From: Carboxylicivirga sp. M1479
GTDB lineage: Bacteria; Bacteroidota; Bacteroidia; Bacteroidales; Marinilabiliaceae
Reading direction: 5' to 3'
Assembly: GCF_007097485.1 (NCBI RefSeq)
Contig: NZ_VKDE01000010.1
Location: forward strand, 103,486 to 167,485
DNA length: 64,000 nt
Shown: positions 32,944 through 41,720 of the stretch, piece by piece
How positions within the stretch are numbered: the stretch's first letter is position 1
Layout: each line of letters begins with the position of its first letter
Notes under the pieces: generated by a model
Told to the model about the DNA's origin: nothing
Seen by the model: the letters and a program-made list of their open reading frames with translations, nothing else
Database searches by the model: none
Made by a program: the position numbers and the translations under genes

Positions 32944-34770
32944 TTACCAACCTGGGTTTTGATATAACCCTTCTGTATTATTCACCCAACTACTATGGAA
33001 AGGATGGAAGTACATTTTTTCATTGAAAATTCGACTAAAATTAATGTCGATACGTGATACAGCGCCATTATTAATTATTATACCCCCCATATTAGTGGTC
33101 AAATCGTCTCCTTCTTTCCAGCGTCGTAAATCGAAATAACGTTGCGCCTCTAGGAATAATTCCACTTTACGTTCATATTTAATCGCATTATGGAACTTTT
33201 CTTTATCACTTGCGCCCTTATAGTTTGCAGCATCATAATCTGGCATACCAGAACGGCTCCTAACTTCATTTAAGTAAAAGATGGCATCACCTGTTGGAGC
33301 ACCATTATATTCGCTCAAAGACTCTGCATATAATAAGTATAAATCAGCTAATCGAAGTATTGGGTGAACTGGTCTGTAGGTAATAGATGGACTTTCACCT
33401 AGTGCTTCATTCACAAATTTTCGAGCCATGAAACTGGTTTTAAACTCAGAATGATCACCATGTGTGCGATCTGGCACAGTAGGGTCGGCATCAAAATTAA
33501 TTAACTTATTGTTATAGTTCTCTCCGAATTTTGAGCCATGATATACGACATTCTGATAAAATCTGGTGTCGCGATTTAAATGATAATCCTGATCAGTATA
33601 ACCTGCATCCATCCCAGCTTGTGAGATAATTGGTTGCATTGGGTCATTATTATCATAACCATCAATCGGAAATGCTCCATTACTTAATTGGTAGGCATCA
33701 ATATGCTGAATGGTTGGCTGATACATGACGTCAGTTCTGTTATACCAACCAATACCGTATGGCCAGTTCATCATATTATGACAGTATTTCCAACCACCTT
33801 CACTATTAGCAGATTCAAAAGTCTGATAAAGAATGTGTTCATCTGTTAAGCTAATAGCTAAATCGTAGATATTCTTTTCTTCACCTGAACCTTGATAAAG
33901 GCCATAGCCTGCTGCATGTGCTGCATCAATAGCTTCTTTACATGCATCTGCAGCACGCTTCCATCTTTCATTGCTAAATGAACCATACCCTAATACTTCC
34001 GGATGTTCGTAACCTGATGCATAGTTTGGTATTTCACCATTATACAATGGACTCGCTGCATAAACTAATATTTTTGCTTTTAAAGTTTTTGCTGCAACAC
34101 TTGTAAAACGTCCTTGCCATCGATCTTCCCATCGTGCAGGTAGTAGCTCCGCTGCAATATCCAAATGAACAACCATACTATCAACAAAATCAGAAAAACT
34201 TGGTCTTGGGATTGCCTCCTCACCACCTTCTAAACGTTGATGAATCCAAGGCACACTACCCCATAATTTCATACCTTTAAAATACTGGTAACTCAAGTGG
34301 GCATGCGCTTCTCCAAGCATTTTATCGACATAAGCATCATCCTCTTCAGAGACTGTTGGAATCGTTGACGCTTTTTCAATAAAGGTATTGGCACTTCGCA
34401 CAGCAAGATACATCCAATCTAAACCATACATCTGACCAGATGATGAGTTTACCGCACCACTTATATAAGTTTTACTTTTTCCTAATCCTTTGTGTGATGG
34501 ATACAAATCATCACCAATTTCAGACCAACTAGCATATGCTTGTGGGTTATCCCACCAGTTTAAGGCGATATTATCAGCTCCAAAAAAGTCATCGTGGTAA
34601 AGATAAAAGATGGTTTGTTGAGCATTACTTGTTGAAACAAAAACGGTATCGATTGTAATATCTGAACCAGCAGGTTTCTCAAGAAAATCACCTTCGCAAG
34701 CTCCAAATACTGTCGCCAAAACAAGTACGAACCCAACGATCTTAAAATATTTTATCATATCATTTTTCAT
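32944..34770 (-). CDS. SusD/RagB-family outer-membrane lipoprotein (first pair)
   Basis: The frame encodes 608 residues, but MIKYFKIVGF at residue 5 is an alternative start. The lipoprotein Cys is in FGACEGDFLEK. SusD hallmarks are AHAHLSYQYFKGMKLWG, PVHPILRLADLYLLYAESL, the FLEAQRYFDLRRWK motif and the NPGW terminus. It partners the SusC at 34789-38049, separated by 18 bp. It binds glycan at the outer face and closes the transporter. Confidence 0.94.
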   Translation of the reverse strand: MKNDMIKYFKIVGFVLVLATVFGACEGDFLEKPAGSDITIDTVFVSTSNAQQTIFYLYHDDFFGADNIALNWWDNPQAYASWSEIGDDLYPSHKGLGKSKTYISGAVNSSSGQMYGLDWMYLAVRSANTFIEKASTIPTVSEEDDAYVDKMLGEAHAHLSYQYFKGMKLWGSVPWIHQRLEGGEEAIPRPSFSDFVDSMVVHLDIAAELLPARWEDRWQGRFTSVAAKTLKAKILVYAASPLYNGEIPNYASGYEHPEVLGYGSFSNERWKRAADACKEAIDAAHAAGYGLYQGSGEEKNIYDLAISLTDEHILYQTFESANSEGGWKYCHNMMNWPYGIGWYNRTDVMYQPTIQHIDAYQLSNGAFPIDGYDNNDPMQPIISQAGMDAGYTDQDYHLNRDTRFYQNVVYHGSKFGENYNNKLINFDADPTVPDRTHGDHSEFKTSFMARKFVNEALGESPSITYRPVHPILRLADLYLLYAESLSEYNGAPTGDAIFYLNEVRSRSGMPDYDAANYKGASDKEKFHNAIKYERKVELFLEAQRYFDLRRWKEGDDLTTNMGGIIINNGAVSRIDINFSRIFNEKMYFHPFHSSWVNNTEGLYQNPGW

Positions 34771-34788
34771 ATCAGATTCAATTAACTG

Positions 34789-37700
34789 TTAAAATTGTAC
34801 ACTAACACCAACATTAAAGATTCGAGAGCTTGGGTAGCGTAATTGTCCATTTGTTGTTTCCGGATCGATGTATTTTATATCAGTAAACGTTAACAGATTC
34901 AATCCATTAGCATATATTCTTAGGTTATCAAGTCCAATACTTTTAACAAACTGATTGTTTTTATCAAACGTATAACCAATCTCTAAACTCTTAACCCTTA
35001 AATAGGTCGCATCCTGATACCAATATGTTCCATTAAAACTCCAGTTATCATTTGTTTGAACCAAACGAGGATAGTTGATTGTTTCACCAGCTTCATACTT
35101 TTCAGGAGTATATCTTTCTAAAACATAGTCCATGATAGAACCTTTGGTTGGATTTGGACTGTAGTTGGTACGTGAGTTTATCGAATAATTGGTAGCACCT
35201 TGCAGCAATACAGAAAAAGATATATTCTTAATTTGAATGCCTGCATTAAGGGCAAAAGTTGACTCAGGAAAATTGACCATATCAATGTACCCTGCATCTA
35301 AATCATTTATAACACCATCATTATTTCTATCAATAAATTTTAAATCACCAGCCGACACATCGTTTCCTGCACTAAAAATTTCATATGCCTGATAAGCTCC
35401 TTCATTTGCTCCAGGATTTAATTCACTGTAACGCTCCCATAATTCTTGCTTATAAGCATTTGCTTCCTCAGCAGTTCTAAAGTAGTCTTCTTGCTGGTAA
35501 CCCCATATCTCACCAACTCGTCTGCCTGTTTTTGCGCGATAATCAAACTCTTGTTCTGGCTCATCCATTTCAATAATCTCATTTCGGGCAAAGGAATAAT
35601 TCATATTAACCCAGTAGCGACCATTATTTATTGGCTTGTTCCAACCCAACTCAACTTCATACCCTTTATTTTTAACTCTACCCAGGTTTAATGCTAAAGC
35701 TCCAGTTTGCTGATAAACCGGTACCACTCTCTGATTTATTAAGATATCCTGGCGATCTTCTGTAAAATAATCAGCTTTAAGACTAATCAATCCTTCTAGG
35801 AAGGAAAGGTTAATTCCATAGTTTGTTTTTATTGCCTTTTCCCATGTAACATTAGGGTTACCAGCAGCCCCTTGATAAGCAACAGGGTATTTTTGAACCT
35901 CTCCTGGTATTCCAAAATTAATTCCAAGATCTCTCCATCCTCTGTAATTATATACATCCATGTTGTATTTATCAGGAAGATATAAGAAACGTTGACTCAT
36001 TTTATCATTTCCTACTGTACCATATGAGAATCGGAACTTACCATAGCTCAAAATCTTTTCACCGATTAGATTCTTCAAGAACGATTCCTCAGTAAATGTC
36101 CATCCTGCAGAATAAGCAGGAAAAAAACCAAAACGTTCTCCTTCTGCAAAATTCTCGGAACCATTATAACCAAGGTTATAGTCGACCATATACTTATTCT
36201 TATAGTTATAAGCTACACGCCCAACCATTCCAAGATATGCTCGAGGAATTTCATTCCAATACGATTGAGAAAAATGAGATTTTTCAGCATTAAATAAAGC
36301 AAGACCAGTGAATGAATGGTCATTATTAAATGTTCGTTTATAATTCAATGCTGCTTCATAGTACTCTTTTCTTGATTTGCCTTGACTTGTTGAATTATAT
36401 GGCAAGACATCTTCATTACTTTGGTAAAATTCAACCGAACCATCATCTTGTAAATAAGGTTTCCAAACTGGTATTTTCTTAGGATCCTTGCTTCTATTAA
36501 TATAGTTCCTAAAATAACTGATTAAAGACGCTGTACCTTTAAAAGATAATCCCTCAGTAATAAAATTTAACTTTTGCTCCAATATAAGACTGTAATCTGC
36601 GGTATTTTGCATTTCAATATTATATCCTCTTACATCGCTATTTAATAATACTGAGTTGGCGTTATCCTGCAGCATCACTACTTTTCCTTCATGCATATAT
36701 CCATCCCATGGTGAAGAGTGGTTTAGCATATTCCAATAATATGATTGTGATGGTTCAGAACCTCCCTGACCTAAACCAACATTCCTGTTATAACTACCTC
36801 CAATATTAATTTTTGCTAACGTTGTCTTACTAATGCTAACGTCCATATTGGTTCTATAATTATAACGCTCATAACTGGTTGTTTCATCAACATTTGGATT
36901 TAGATTTTCAAACAAACCACCCTGTTGAAAATAACCTAACGAAGCAAAATATTTTACTCTATCTGTTCCTCCATTAATTGTAAAGTTATACTGCTGCTGC
37001 GTTGCATTATCTTTAAACATTAAATCCTCGTAATTTGTACTTGGATAAAAATATTCATCTCCAGCTTGCACAGGAGATCCATCTACAACTCCTTTGTAAC
37101 GTTCTCTTAAAGCCTGAGGATAAGGTGCTGATGGATCTGTTGAGTTTGCAGCAAAACCAAGGTATTCATTGGCTAAGGCAGTCTGTTCATAACTATTAAT
37201 TAAATCGTAATTAACTGTTGGTTGAACGAGTGCAACATTAGCTTTAAAGTTAATTTTCGCTGGTCCTAATTTACCACGTTTTGTCGTTACTAGAATCACT
37301 CCATTTGCCCCTCTTACACCAAACACTGCCGTTGATGATGCGTCCTTTAAAATAGACAAAGATTCTATTTCGTTTGGATCTAAATAATTTAAAGCTAATT
37401 GATCCCTTTCAATACCATCTATAAGAATTAACGGGTTTGAACCAGCTCCTGCATCCAAGGTTCCAATACCACGTATTTTAATGGTTGGAGCATCCTTTCC
37501 TGGTCGCCCACCTGCTTGATTTGTTATCAAACCTGGCAATCGTCCTGCCAACGCCTGAGTAACCGTACTAACAGGCTGTGCCACAATATCTTTTGATGAA
37601 ACCGTTGACATAGCACCCGTTACAGTCTCTTTCTTTTGAGTACCATAACCAATAACCACTACCTCATCCAAATCCTCGGTATCCTCTAGCATAACGATAT

Positions 37701-38049
37701 CATATACCGAAACATCATCTAAGACAACAATTTCTTGTGTCTCAAATCCTATATAAGAGATCACAATTGTACCTTGAGCAGGCACATCTAAACTATAATT
37801 ACCGTTAATATCGGTGATTGTTCCAGTTGAAGTACCTTTAATTACTATACTAACACCTGGTAAAGGGGCATTCGTTTTATCAACTATTACACCCTTAATT
37901 CTTTCAACCTGCTGACCTACATTCCCTGATGTACTCTCGATACTCGCTGCATTCGTTGTCACAGCACCAAAAAAGAGTAAAATCAGGAGTAACACTTTTA
38001 TAGGTATTATACCTATACAGTCTAGATTTTTCCAATTCCTAGATTTCAT
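34789..38049 (-). CDS. SusC/RagA-family TonB-dependent transporter (first gene of the PUL operon)
   Basis: The protein has 1086 residues. A signal peptide is followed by a CarboxypepD_reg-like domain (about 50-120, GVIVDKTNAPLPGVSI), a TonB box (DEVVVIGYGTQKK), a plug (about 145-255) and the outer-membrane beta-barrel ending FNVGVSVQF. It imports glycan oligosaccharides in a TonB/ExbBD-dependent way. As the first gene after a consensus promoter with direct-repeat operator-like sites, it probably leads an operon of SusC, SusD, SusC, SusD and the surface protein, with weaker read-through to the enzymes beyond the hairpin at 26081-26111. Confidence 0.95.
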   Translation of the reverse strand: MKSRNWKNLDCIGIIPIKVLLLILLFFGAVTTNAASIESTSGNVGQQVERIKGVIVDKTNAPLPGVSIVIKGTSTGTITDINGNYSLDVPAQGTIVISYIGFETQEIVVLDDVSVYDIVMLEDTEDLDEVVVIGYGTQKKETVTGAMSTVSSKDIVAQPVSTVTQALAGRLPGLITNQAGGRPGKDAPTIKIRGIGTLDAGAGSNPLILIDGIERDQLALNYLDPNEIESLSILKDASSTAVFGVRGANGVILVTTKRGKLGPAKINFKANVALVQPTVNYDLINSYEQTALANEYLGFAANSTDPSAPYPQALRERYKGVVDGSPVQAGDEYFYPSTNYEDLMFKDNATQQQYNFTINGGTDRVKYFASLGYFQQGGLFENLNPNVDETTSYERYNYRTNMDVSISKTTLAKINIGGSYNRNVGLGQGGSEPSQSYYWNMLNHSSPWDGYMHEGKVVMLQDNANSVLLNSDVRGYNIEMQNTADYSLILEQKLNFITEGLSFKGTASLISYFRNYINRSKDPKKIPVWKPYLQDDGSVEFYQSNEDVLPYNSTSQGKSRKEYYEAALNYKRTFNNDHSFTGLALFNAEKSHFSQSYWNEIPRAYLGMVGRVAYNYKNKYMVDYNLGYNGSENFAEGERFGFFPAYSAGWTFTEESFLKNLIGEKILSYGKFRFSYGTVGNDKMSQRFLYLPDKYNMDVYNYRGWRDLGINFGIPGEVQKYPVAYQGAAGNPNVTWEKAIKTNYGINLSFLEGLISLKADYFTEDRQDILINQRVVPVYQQTGALALNLGRVKNKGYEVELGWNKPINNGRYWVNMNYSFARNEIIEMDEPEQEFDYRAKTGRRVGEIWGYQQEDYFRTAEEANAYKQELWERYSELNPGANEGAYQAYEIFSAGNDVSAGDLKFIDRNNDGVINDLDAGYIDMVNFPESTFALNAGIQIKNISFSVLLQGATNYSINSRTNYSPNPTKGSIMDYVLERYTPEKYEAGETINYPRLVQTNDNWSFNGTYWYQDATYLRVKSLEIGYTFDKNNQFVKSIGLDNLRIYANGLNLLTFTDIKYIDPETTNGQLRYPSSRIFNVGVSVQF

Positions 38050-38093
38050 ATGATTTAGTTTAAATTAACTTTTACACACTTTAGTTAACATTA

Positions 38094-38124
38094 CAAAACT
38101 ATCCTAACAGAAAGCTATTTCAAA
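38094..38124 (-). promoter_or_regulatory. Consensus Bacteroidota promoter of the susC operon
   Basis: On the minus strand TTTG (38124-38121), exactly 19 bp spacing and TAGTTTTG (38101-38094) give a full TTTG-N19-TAnnTTTG promoter. The -7 box is 45 bp before the susC ATG. Confidence 0.75.
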
Positions 38125-38158
38125 TGGATATTTAATGCTAAATATGGACTATTTAATT
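38125..38158. promoter_or_regulatory. Direct-repeat operator-like site upstream of susC promoter
   Basis: TGGATATTTAAT (38125-38136) and TGGACTATTTAAT (38145-38157) are direct repeats starting 20 bp apart, about two helical turns, immediately upstream of -33. In the minus sense their TTAAATA core resembles the TTAAAATAGT sites of the two catabolic promoters. An AraC-type activator is the likely binder; which one is not shown. Confidence 0.55.
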
Positions 38159-38163
38159 ATTTA

Positions 38164-38757
38164 AGTTAACTGAACTCAAATAAAAGAAAGTTCTTTATCT
38201 ATTGGTATGCAGATATAATTCCTTAATATTTTGTAAAAGAAGTGTTTTAAATTGGAACATCTAGTATTCAAAATTAAAAAGCCTAAATATTGTTTCAAAT
38301 ATTACAATACAAGCTAGTAGCCCTTATTATTAAAGACAATTTACTATTTGTAAGAAAAAGATGAATATTAGTTAAAAATCAGTAACCTGGGCTACGTAAT
38401 ATGCTCCAAACACGTTAATTACCTTGCTATTTCCTAAGACTTATATCCAAAATACATGAGTGATAAAACAAAAAAACAAGATTGAAATGAAACACAAATA
38501 GACTTTTAACTTATAAAGTATAAGAATCTATTGCAAATTCTATGTGGCTTATAAGGGCAAATGAAGGAGGAATAATTATCTATTCAGTAAAGTATTTTTC
38601 CGAACAAATTAACTCTTGCCCATTTGTTAAACATGGGATAGATATGTTCAAACATAATCATTTCGATAGAAATAAATGAAATGAAAACAAAGGACATTTA
38701 GCCCTCACCAATGTTTATAGTTTAGATTACTCAAAGCATTCTATTACTAAAATATAG
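38164..38757. other. Gene-free AT-rich stretch upstream of the PUL
   Basis: I find no convincing reading frame, RNA gene or repeat here. It sits between the susC promoter and the tRNA-like attachment site and may be the end region of the putative island. Confidence 0.5.
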
Positions 38758-38789
38758 TTGCTCAAAACCAACAATATTCTTTACCTTTG
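38758..38789 (+). promoter_or_regulatory. Outward-facing promoter next to the putative att site
   Basis: TTG (38758-38760), 21 bp and TACCTTTG (38782-38789) match the Bacteroidota consensus and point rightward through the tRNA-end fragment into the terminator at 38926-38962. There is no gene in between. If the region were excised and circular, the promoter would read across the junction into the other end of the element. Confidence 0.5.
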
Positions 38790-38811
38790 TTTGTAGTCAA
38801 TTATATCAAAA

Positions 38812-38829
38812 GTGACCAATGTGTGACCA
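38812..38829. repeat. Paired GTGACCA direct repeats beside the att-like site
   Basis: GTGACCA occurs at 38812-38818 and 38823-38829, an 11-bp period, about 55 bp inside the tRNA-end fragment. Tyrosine integrases bind such short direct repeats as arm sites, so this fits an element end. The function is inferred. Confidence 0.4.
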
Positions 38830-38883
38830 CTTAAATTTGACAGTTATAACTTACTGAAAATATAAGCGTTGCGTGGACAGAGA

Positions 38884-38903
38884 AAGTCCCGCCTCGGGTA
38901 CCA
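38884..38903 (+). other. tRNA 3'-end fragment, putative attR site
   Basis: AAGTCCCGCCTCGGGTACCA reads as the last four T-loop bases, T-stem 3' strand CCCGC, acceptor 3' strand CTCGGGT, discriminator A and CCA of a tRNA. The matching T-stem 5' half is absent upstream (GACAG instead of GCGGG), so the tRNA is not intact. A perfect terminator follows, as after a normal tRNA gene. This is what an element integrated into a tRNA 3' end leaves at its far end, with native chromosome to the right. The acceptor suggests a Leu-type tRNA, but identity cannot be set from the fragment. Confidence 0.6.
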
Positions 38904-38925
38904 ATCTAGAGTCATCTAGAACCAA

Positions 38926-38962
38926 AAGCGTTTAAAACGAAAGTTTTAAACGCTTCTTTTTT
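38926..38962 (+). terminator. Perfect rho-independent terminator after the tRNA-end fragment
   Basis: AAGCGTTTAAAAC (38926-38938) pairs completely with 38943-38955 across a GAAA tetraloop, followed by C and six T. It was probably the terminator of the tRNA gene whose 3' end is at 38903. Confidence 0.85.
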
Positions 38963-39232
38963 GTTATAGCAATCTTCAATTAAAGTGCCTCTACAAAAAT
39001 ACTCTCATCCCTTCTGTATATTGTTAGAGCATCCAATACAAACTTTCAAATAATAATTCAATTCTATAAAAGATTATTTCGGGAACTTCCAAAACCAATG
39101 ACTGGATGCTGACTAATCTTGTTTTTTCTATATAATATTCGGGCAACCTTTTTTTGTTTCACAATAAGTCATGGTTTATCCCAATGTATATTATAATTTT
39201 AAGGCCTATTAAAAAACCGGAAATGAACTGTT

Positions 39233-40198
39233 ATGTCAAAAATTGAATCATTAAATCTAATAGGTAGCACCCCAATGGTGCATTTAAAAACACTTGATCC
39301 CAAACCGGGTGTGGAGATACATGCAAAACTCGAATACATGAATCCTACGGGAAGTATGAAAGACCGAATTATTGCATATATGATTCAGAAAGGTATTGAG
39401 GAAGGGAAAATCAATAAGAACACAACAATTGTTGAGGGAAGTTCCGGTAATACTGGCGCCTCAGTTGCAATGATTGCTTCAACTATGGGACTGAAATCAA
39501 TTATTTTTGTTCCTGATAAATGCAGTGAAGAGAAGATAGCAATAATTAAATCATACGGTGCGGAAGTTATTGTAAAACCTGAGCTGACATACGGAAAATT
39601 CCCTGCAATAAAGGCCAGTGAAAGTGAAGACTACTATCACATTGATCAATATAACAACATTTACAACCCTGAAGCCCATTATATGACCTTAGGAAAGGAG
39701 ATATGGGATGATATGAATGGGGAGATTGATGCATTTGTGGCTTCAGCATCTACAGGCGGTACATTATCAGGCGTTGCGAAACGATTAAAAGAGAATAATC
39801 CTAATATAAAAGCTATTCTGGCAGATCCGGAAGGCTCTGTTTACAAACCGTACTTGGAGGGCAAAGAAGATTACATGTCCTATATTAAGTCATTTCATGT
39901 AGAAGGAGCTGGAAAAACTAAGCTCTGTGCAACCATGAATTGTGACATAGTAGATGAAACAATTGCATTTAATGATGAGAAAGCTATAGCTATGGTACAT
40001 CGTCTTGCACGCGAGGAAGGCCTGATGGCAGGTGGTTCAAGTGGAGGTAATGTTTGGGCTGCTCTGGAAGTTGCAAAAAGAATGGAAGCTCCTGCGAAAA
40101 TTGTAACTGTTTTGCCTGATAGTGGTTTTAAATATCTGAGCAAAATTTTCAATCCACAGTGGTTAAATGAGGTGGGCCTTGGCCATATTGTTAAGTAA
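39233..40198 (+). CDS. PLP-dependent cysteine synthase/cystathionine beta-synthase-family enzyme
   Basis: This fold-type II PLP enzyme has 321 residues. Lysine K43 in NPTGSMKDRI forms the Schiff base, SSGNTGAS binds substrate and the cofactor O3', and STGGT binds the PLP phosphate. The length matches O-acetylserine sulfhydrylases (CysK/CysM), which make cysteine from O-acetylserine and sulfide. Sequence alone does not separate these from cystathionine beta-synthase or diaminopropionate synthase types. It is monocistronic, the first gene to the right of the tRNA-end fragment. An 8-bp inverted pair (39028-39035 with 39103-39110) in the leader may be structural. Sulfide released via the locus's sulfatases could feed it, but no direct link is visible. 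Confidence 0.85.
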   Translation: MSKIESLNLIGSTPMVHLKTLDPKPGVEIHAKLEYMNPTGSMKDRIIAYMIQKGIEEGKINKNTTIVEGSSGNTGASVAMIASTMGLKSIIFVPDKCSEEKIAIIKSYGAEVIVKPELTYGKFPAIKASESEDYYHIDQYNNIYNPEAHYMTLGKEIWDDMNGEIDAFVASASTGGTLSGVAKRLKENNPNIKAILADPEGSVYKPYLEGKEDYMSYIKSFHVEGAGKTKLCATMNCDIVDETIAFNDEKAIAMVHRLAREEGLMAGGSSGGNVWAALEVAKRMEAPAKIVTVLPDSGFKYLSKIFNPQWLNEVGLGHIVK

Positions 40199-40241
40199 CT
40201 TACCATAACTTCATCATATATTCTTCCACGTTATAATATTT

Positions 40242-40292
40242 CATAGAATTGATTGACTTTTCATAAATGATGCAAAATCAATCAATTCTATG
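40242..40292. other. Long inverted repeat after the cysteine synthase-like gene
   Basis: CATAGAATTGATTGA (40242-40256) and its exact complement (40278-40292) enclose 21 bases. Without an immediate T-run it is at best a weak terminator or transcript-stabilising hairpin. In 40293-40606 I see no gene or clear promoter. Confidence 0.6.
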
Positions 40293-40606
40293 TTGACATC
40301 GTTACTTTTTTCCTGAACCTAGTTTATTGTTAGGTTAATCCTGGATTTGCAGGGACTATTTAAAACGTCGATATACTGCAGTATATATAGTCTCATCTAC
40401 TATTTGCTCATTTGGGAATAAGCTTTTAAATGCAAAAAATCAACCTTGAAAGAAAAGAGGAGAAAAAACCAGAAAACTGAATCCTATTGGCATCTTAAAA
40501 ATGATAGCACACGGCTTCCCAAGCACATTGTTAAAACCTATATTTAGATTAACTGATTACTTTGTAAATTGCCTTAACGTGAAGGAAATATTTATAGCCA
40601 CATAGC

Positions 40607-41584
40607 ATGCTACAATTTAAAATTACCAAAACAGAATCTCAACTAAACGAATTAGCTACTCAATTGGGAGCTACCATTGAGGATAACATCATGCCCATCC
40701 CTAAACAAATTGGCAATGGTCAAATTTCAAGAAATATGCTAACCAAAGGAATTATCCTCCAGGATGGCGAGTTTAATTTGTTTCAAGACTTTACAATCAA
40801 TCGTAAAATTGAGGAAGATGAAAGCATGCATCATTTCTCACTAATATACGTTTTCAATCAACTCAACTATATATATACAGAAGACGAAGCAGCTGAATCA
40901 GGCATTCAGAATTACCTCTTATTCTTTAACAAGCACTACTCCTATAGTAACATTGTTCCGGCCTACACCCGATTTAAGCAAATACAATTATTCGTTAGTG
41001 TCGAAAAACTCTTGTCGCTGTGCAGCTACTATGCATTACCCAATGAAATAAATAAACATTTGCAAACGAATGAGCAGTGGTGCTATAAATTCCCGTTCAC
41101 TGCTGAAGTACAAAAAGTGTTACATCAATTATCCACTTATGAAACTGAGAACGCATTTACTAAAGGATATATGATTAATAAATCGGAAGAACTGATCGTA
41201 TTAGCACTTGAGCAGGTATTTAAAGAACAAAGTAATAAATCAGATAAGAACAGCTTCATACATCAGGATGATCTCAATACATTATACGAAGCGGAAAAAA
41301 TGCTACTTGAATCAACAGATGAGATTATCAAGATATCCGAGTTATCAGACAAACTCTCTATTGGCATCAGAAAACTGCAACGCCTGTTTAAAGCATACCA
41401 TGGGGTTGACATGACCAGTTATCGTAAACAAATACGGATGGAACAGGCCCGGCATATGATACTTGAACAGCGTCTTTCCATTACTGATGTCTGCTTTAAA
41501 ATGGGCTATACCTCTAACAGCCATTTCTCAAAAATATTTAAAGATCAGTTTGGCTATTCTCCATCAAATCTGCTTAATAAATAA
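40607..41584 (+). CDS. AraC-family transcriptional regulator (PchR-like)
   Basis: This 325-residue protein has a poorly conserved N-terminal half (1-220) and a C-terminal AraC DNA-binding domain (about 225-323) with two helix-turn-helix units (IKISELSDKLSIGIRKLQRLF; ITDVCFKMGYTSNSHFSKIFKDQFGYSPS). The overall layout resembles PchR-like regulators often found near outer-membrane receptors. It is followed in the same direction by an arylsulfatase gene 136 bp downstream that has its own -7 box, so control of that sulfatase is the simplest inference. It is not closely similar to the cupin-type AraC protein at 5054-5935. Confidence 0.87.
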   Translation: MLQFKITKTESQLNELATQLGATIEDNIMPIPKQIGNGQISRNMLTKGIILQDGEFNLFQDFTINRKIEEDESMHHFSLIYVFNQLNYIYTEDEAAESGIQNYLLFFNKHYSYSNIVPAYTRFKQIQLFVSVEKLLSLCSYYALPNEINKHLQTNEQWCYKFPFTAEVQKVLHQLSTYETENAFTKGYMINKSEELIVLALEQVFKEQSNKSDKNSFIHQDDLNTLYEAEKMLLESTDEIIKISELSDKLSIGIRKLQRLFKAYHGVDMTSYRKQIRMEQARHMILEQRLSITDVCFKMGYTSNSHFSKIFKDQFGYSPSNLLNK

Positions 41585-41658
41585 GCCTAAAATAACTCTT
41601 GACGCATTCACGACACTCTTAGTCACTTCCGTTGCACAATAGCAGTACCGCATCACCA

Positions 41659-41666
41659 TATCTTTG
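41659..41666 (+). promoter_or_regulatory. -7 element for the arylsulfatase gene
   Basis: TATCTTTG fits TAnnTTTG, 55 bp before the sulfatase ATG. The nearest TTG (41632-41634) is 24 bp away, longer than usual, so dependence on an activator is plausible. Confidence 0.4.
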
Positions 41667-41720
41667 TCATGTATTTCAAAGTTAAACGCTGATTACTAAT
41701 AATGACAAACAAAAAAAGGT

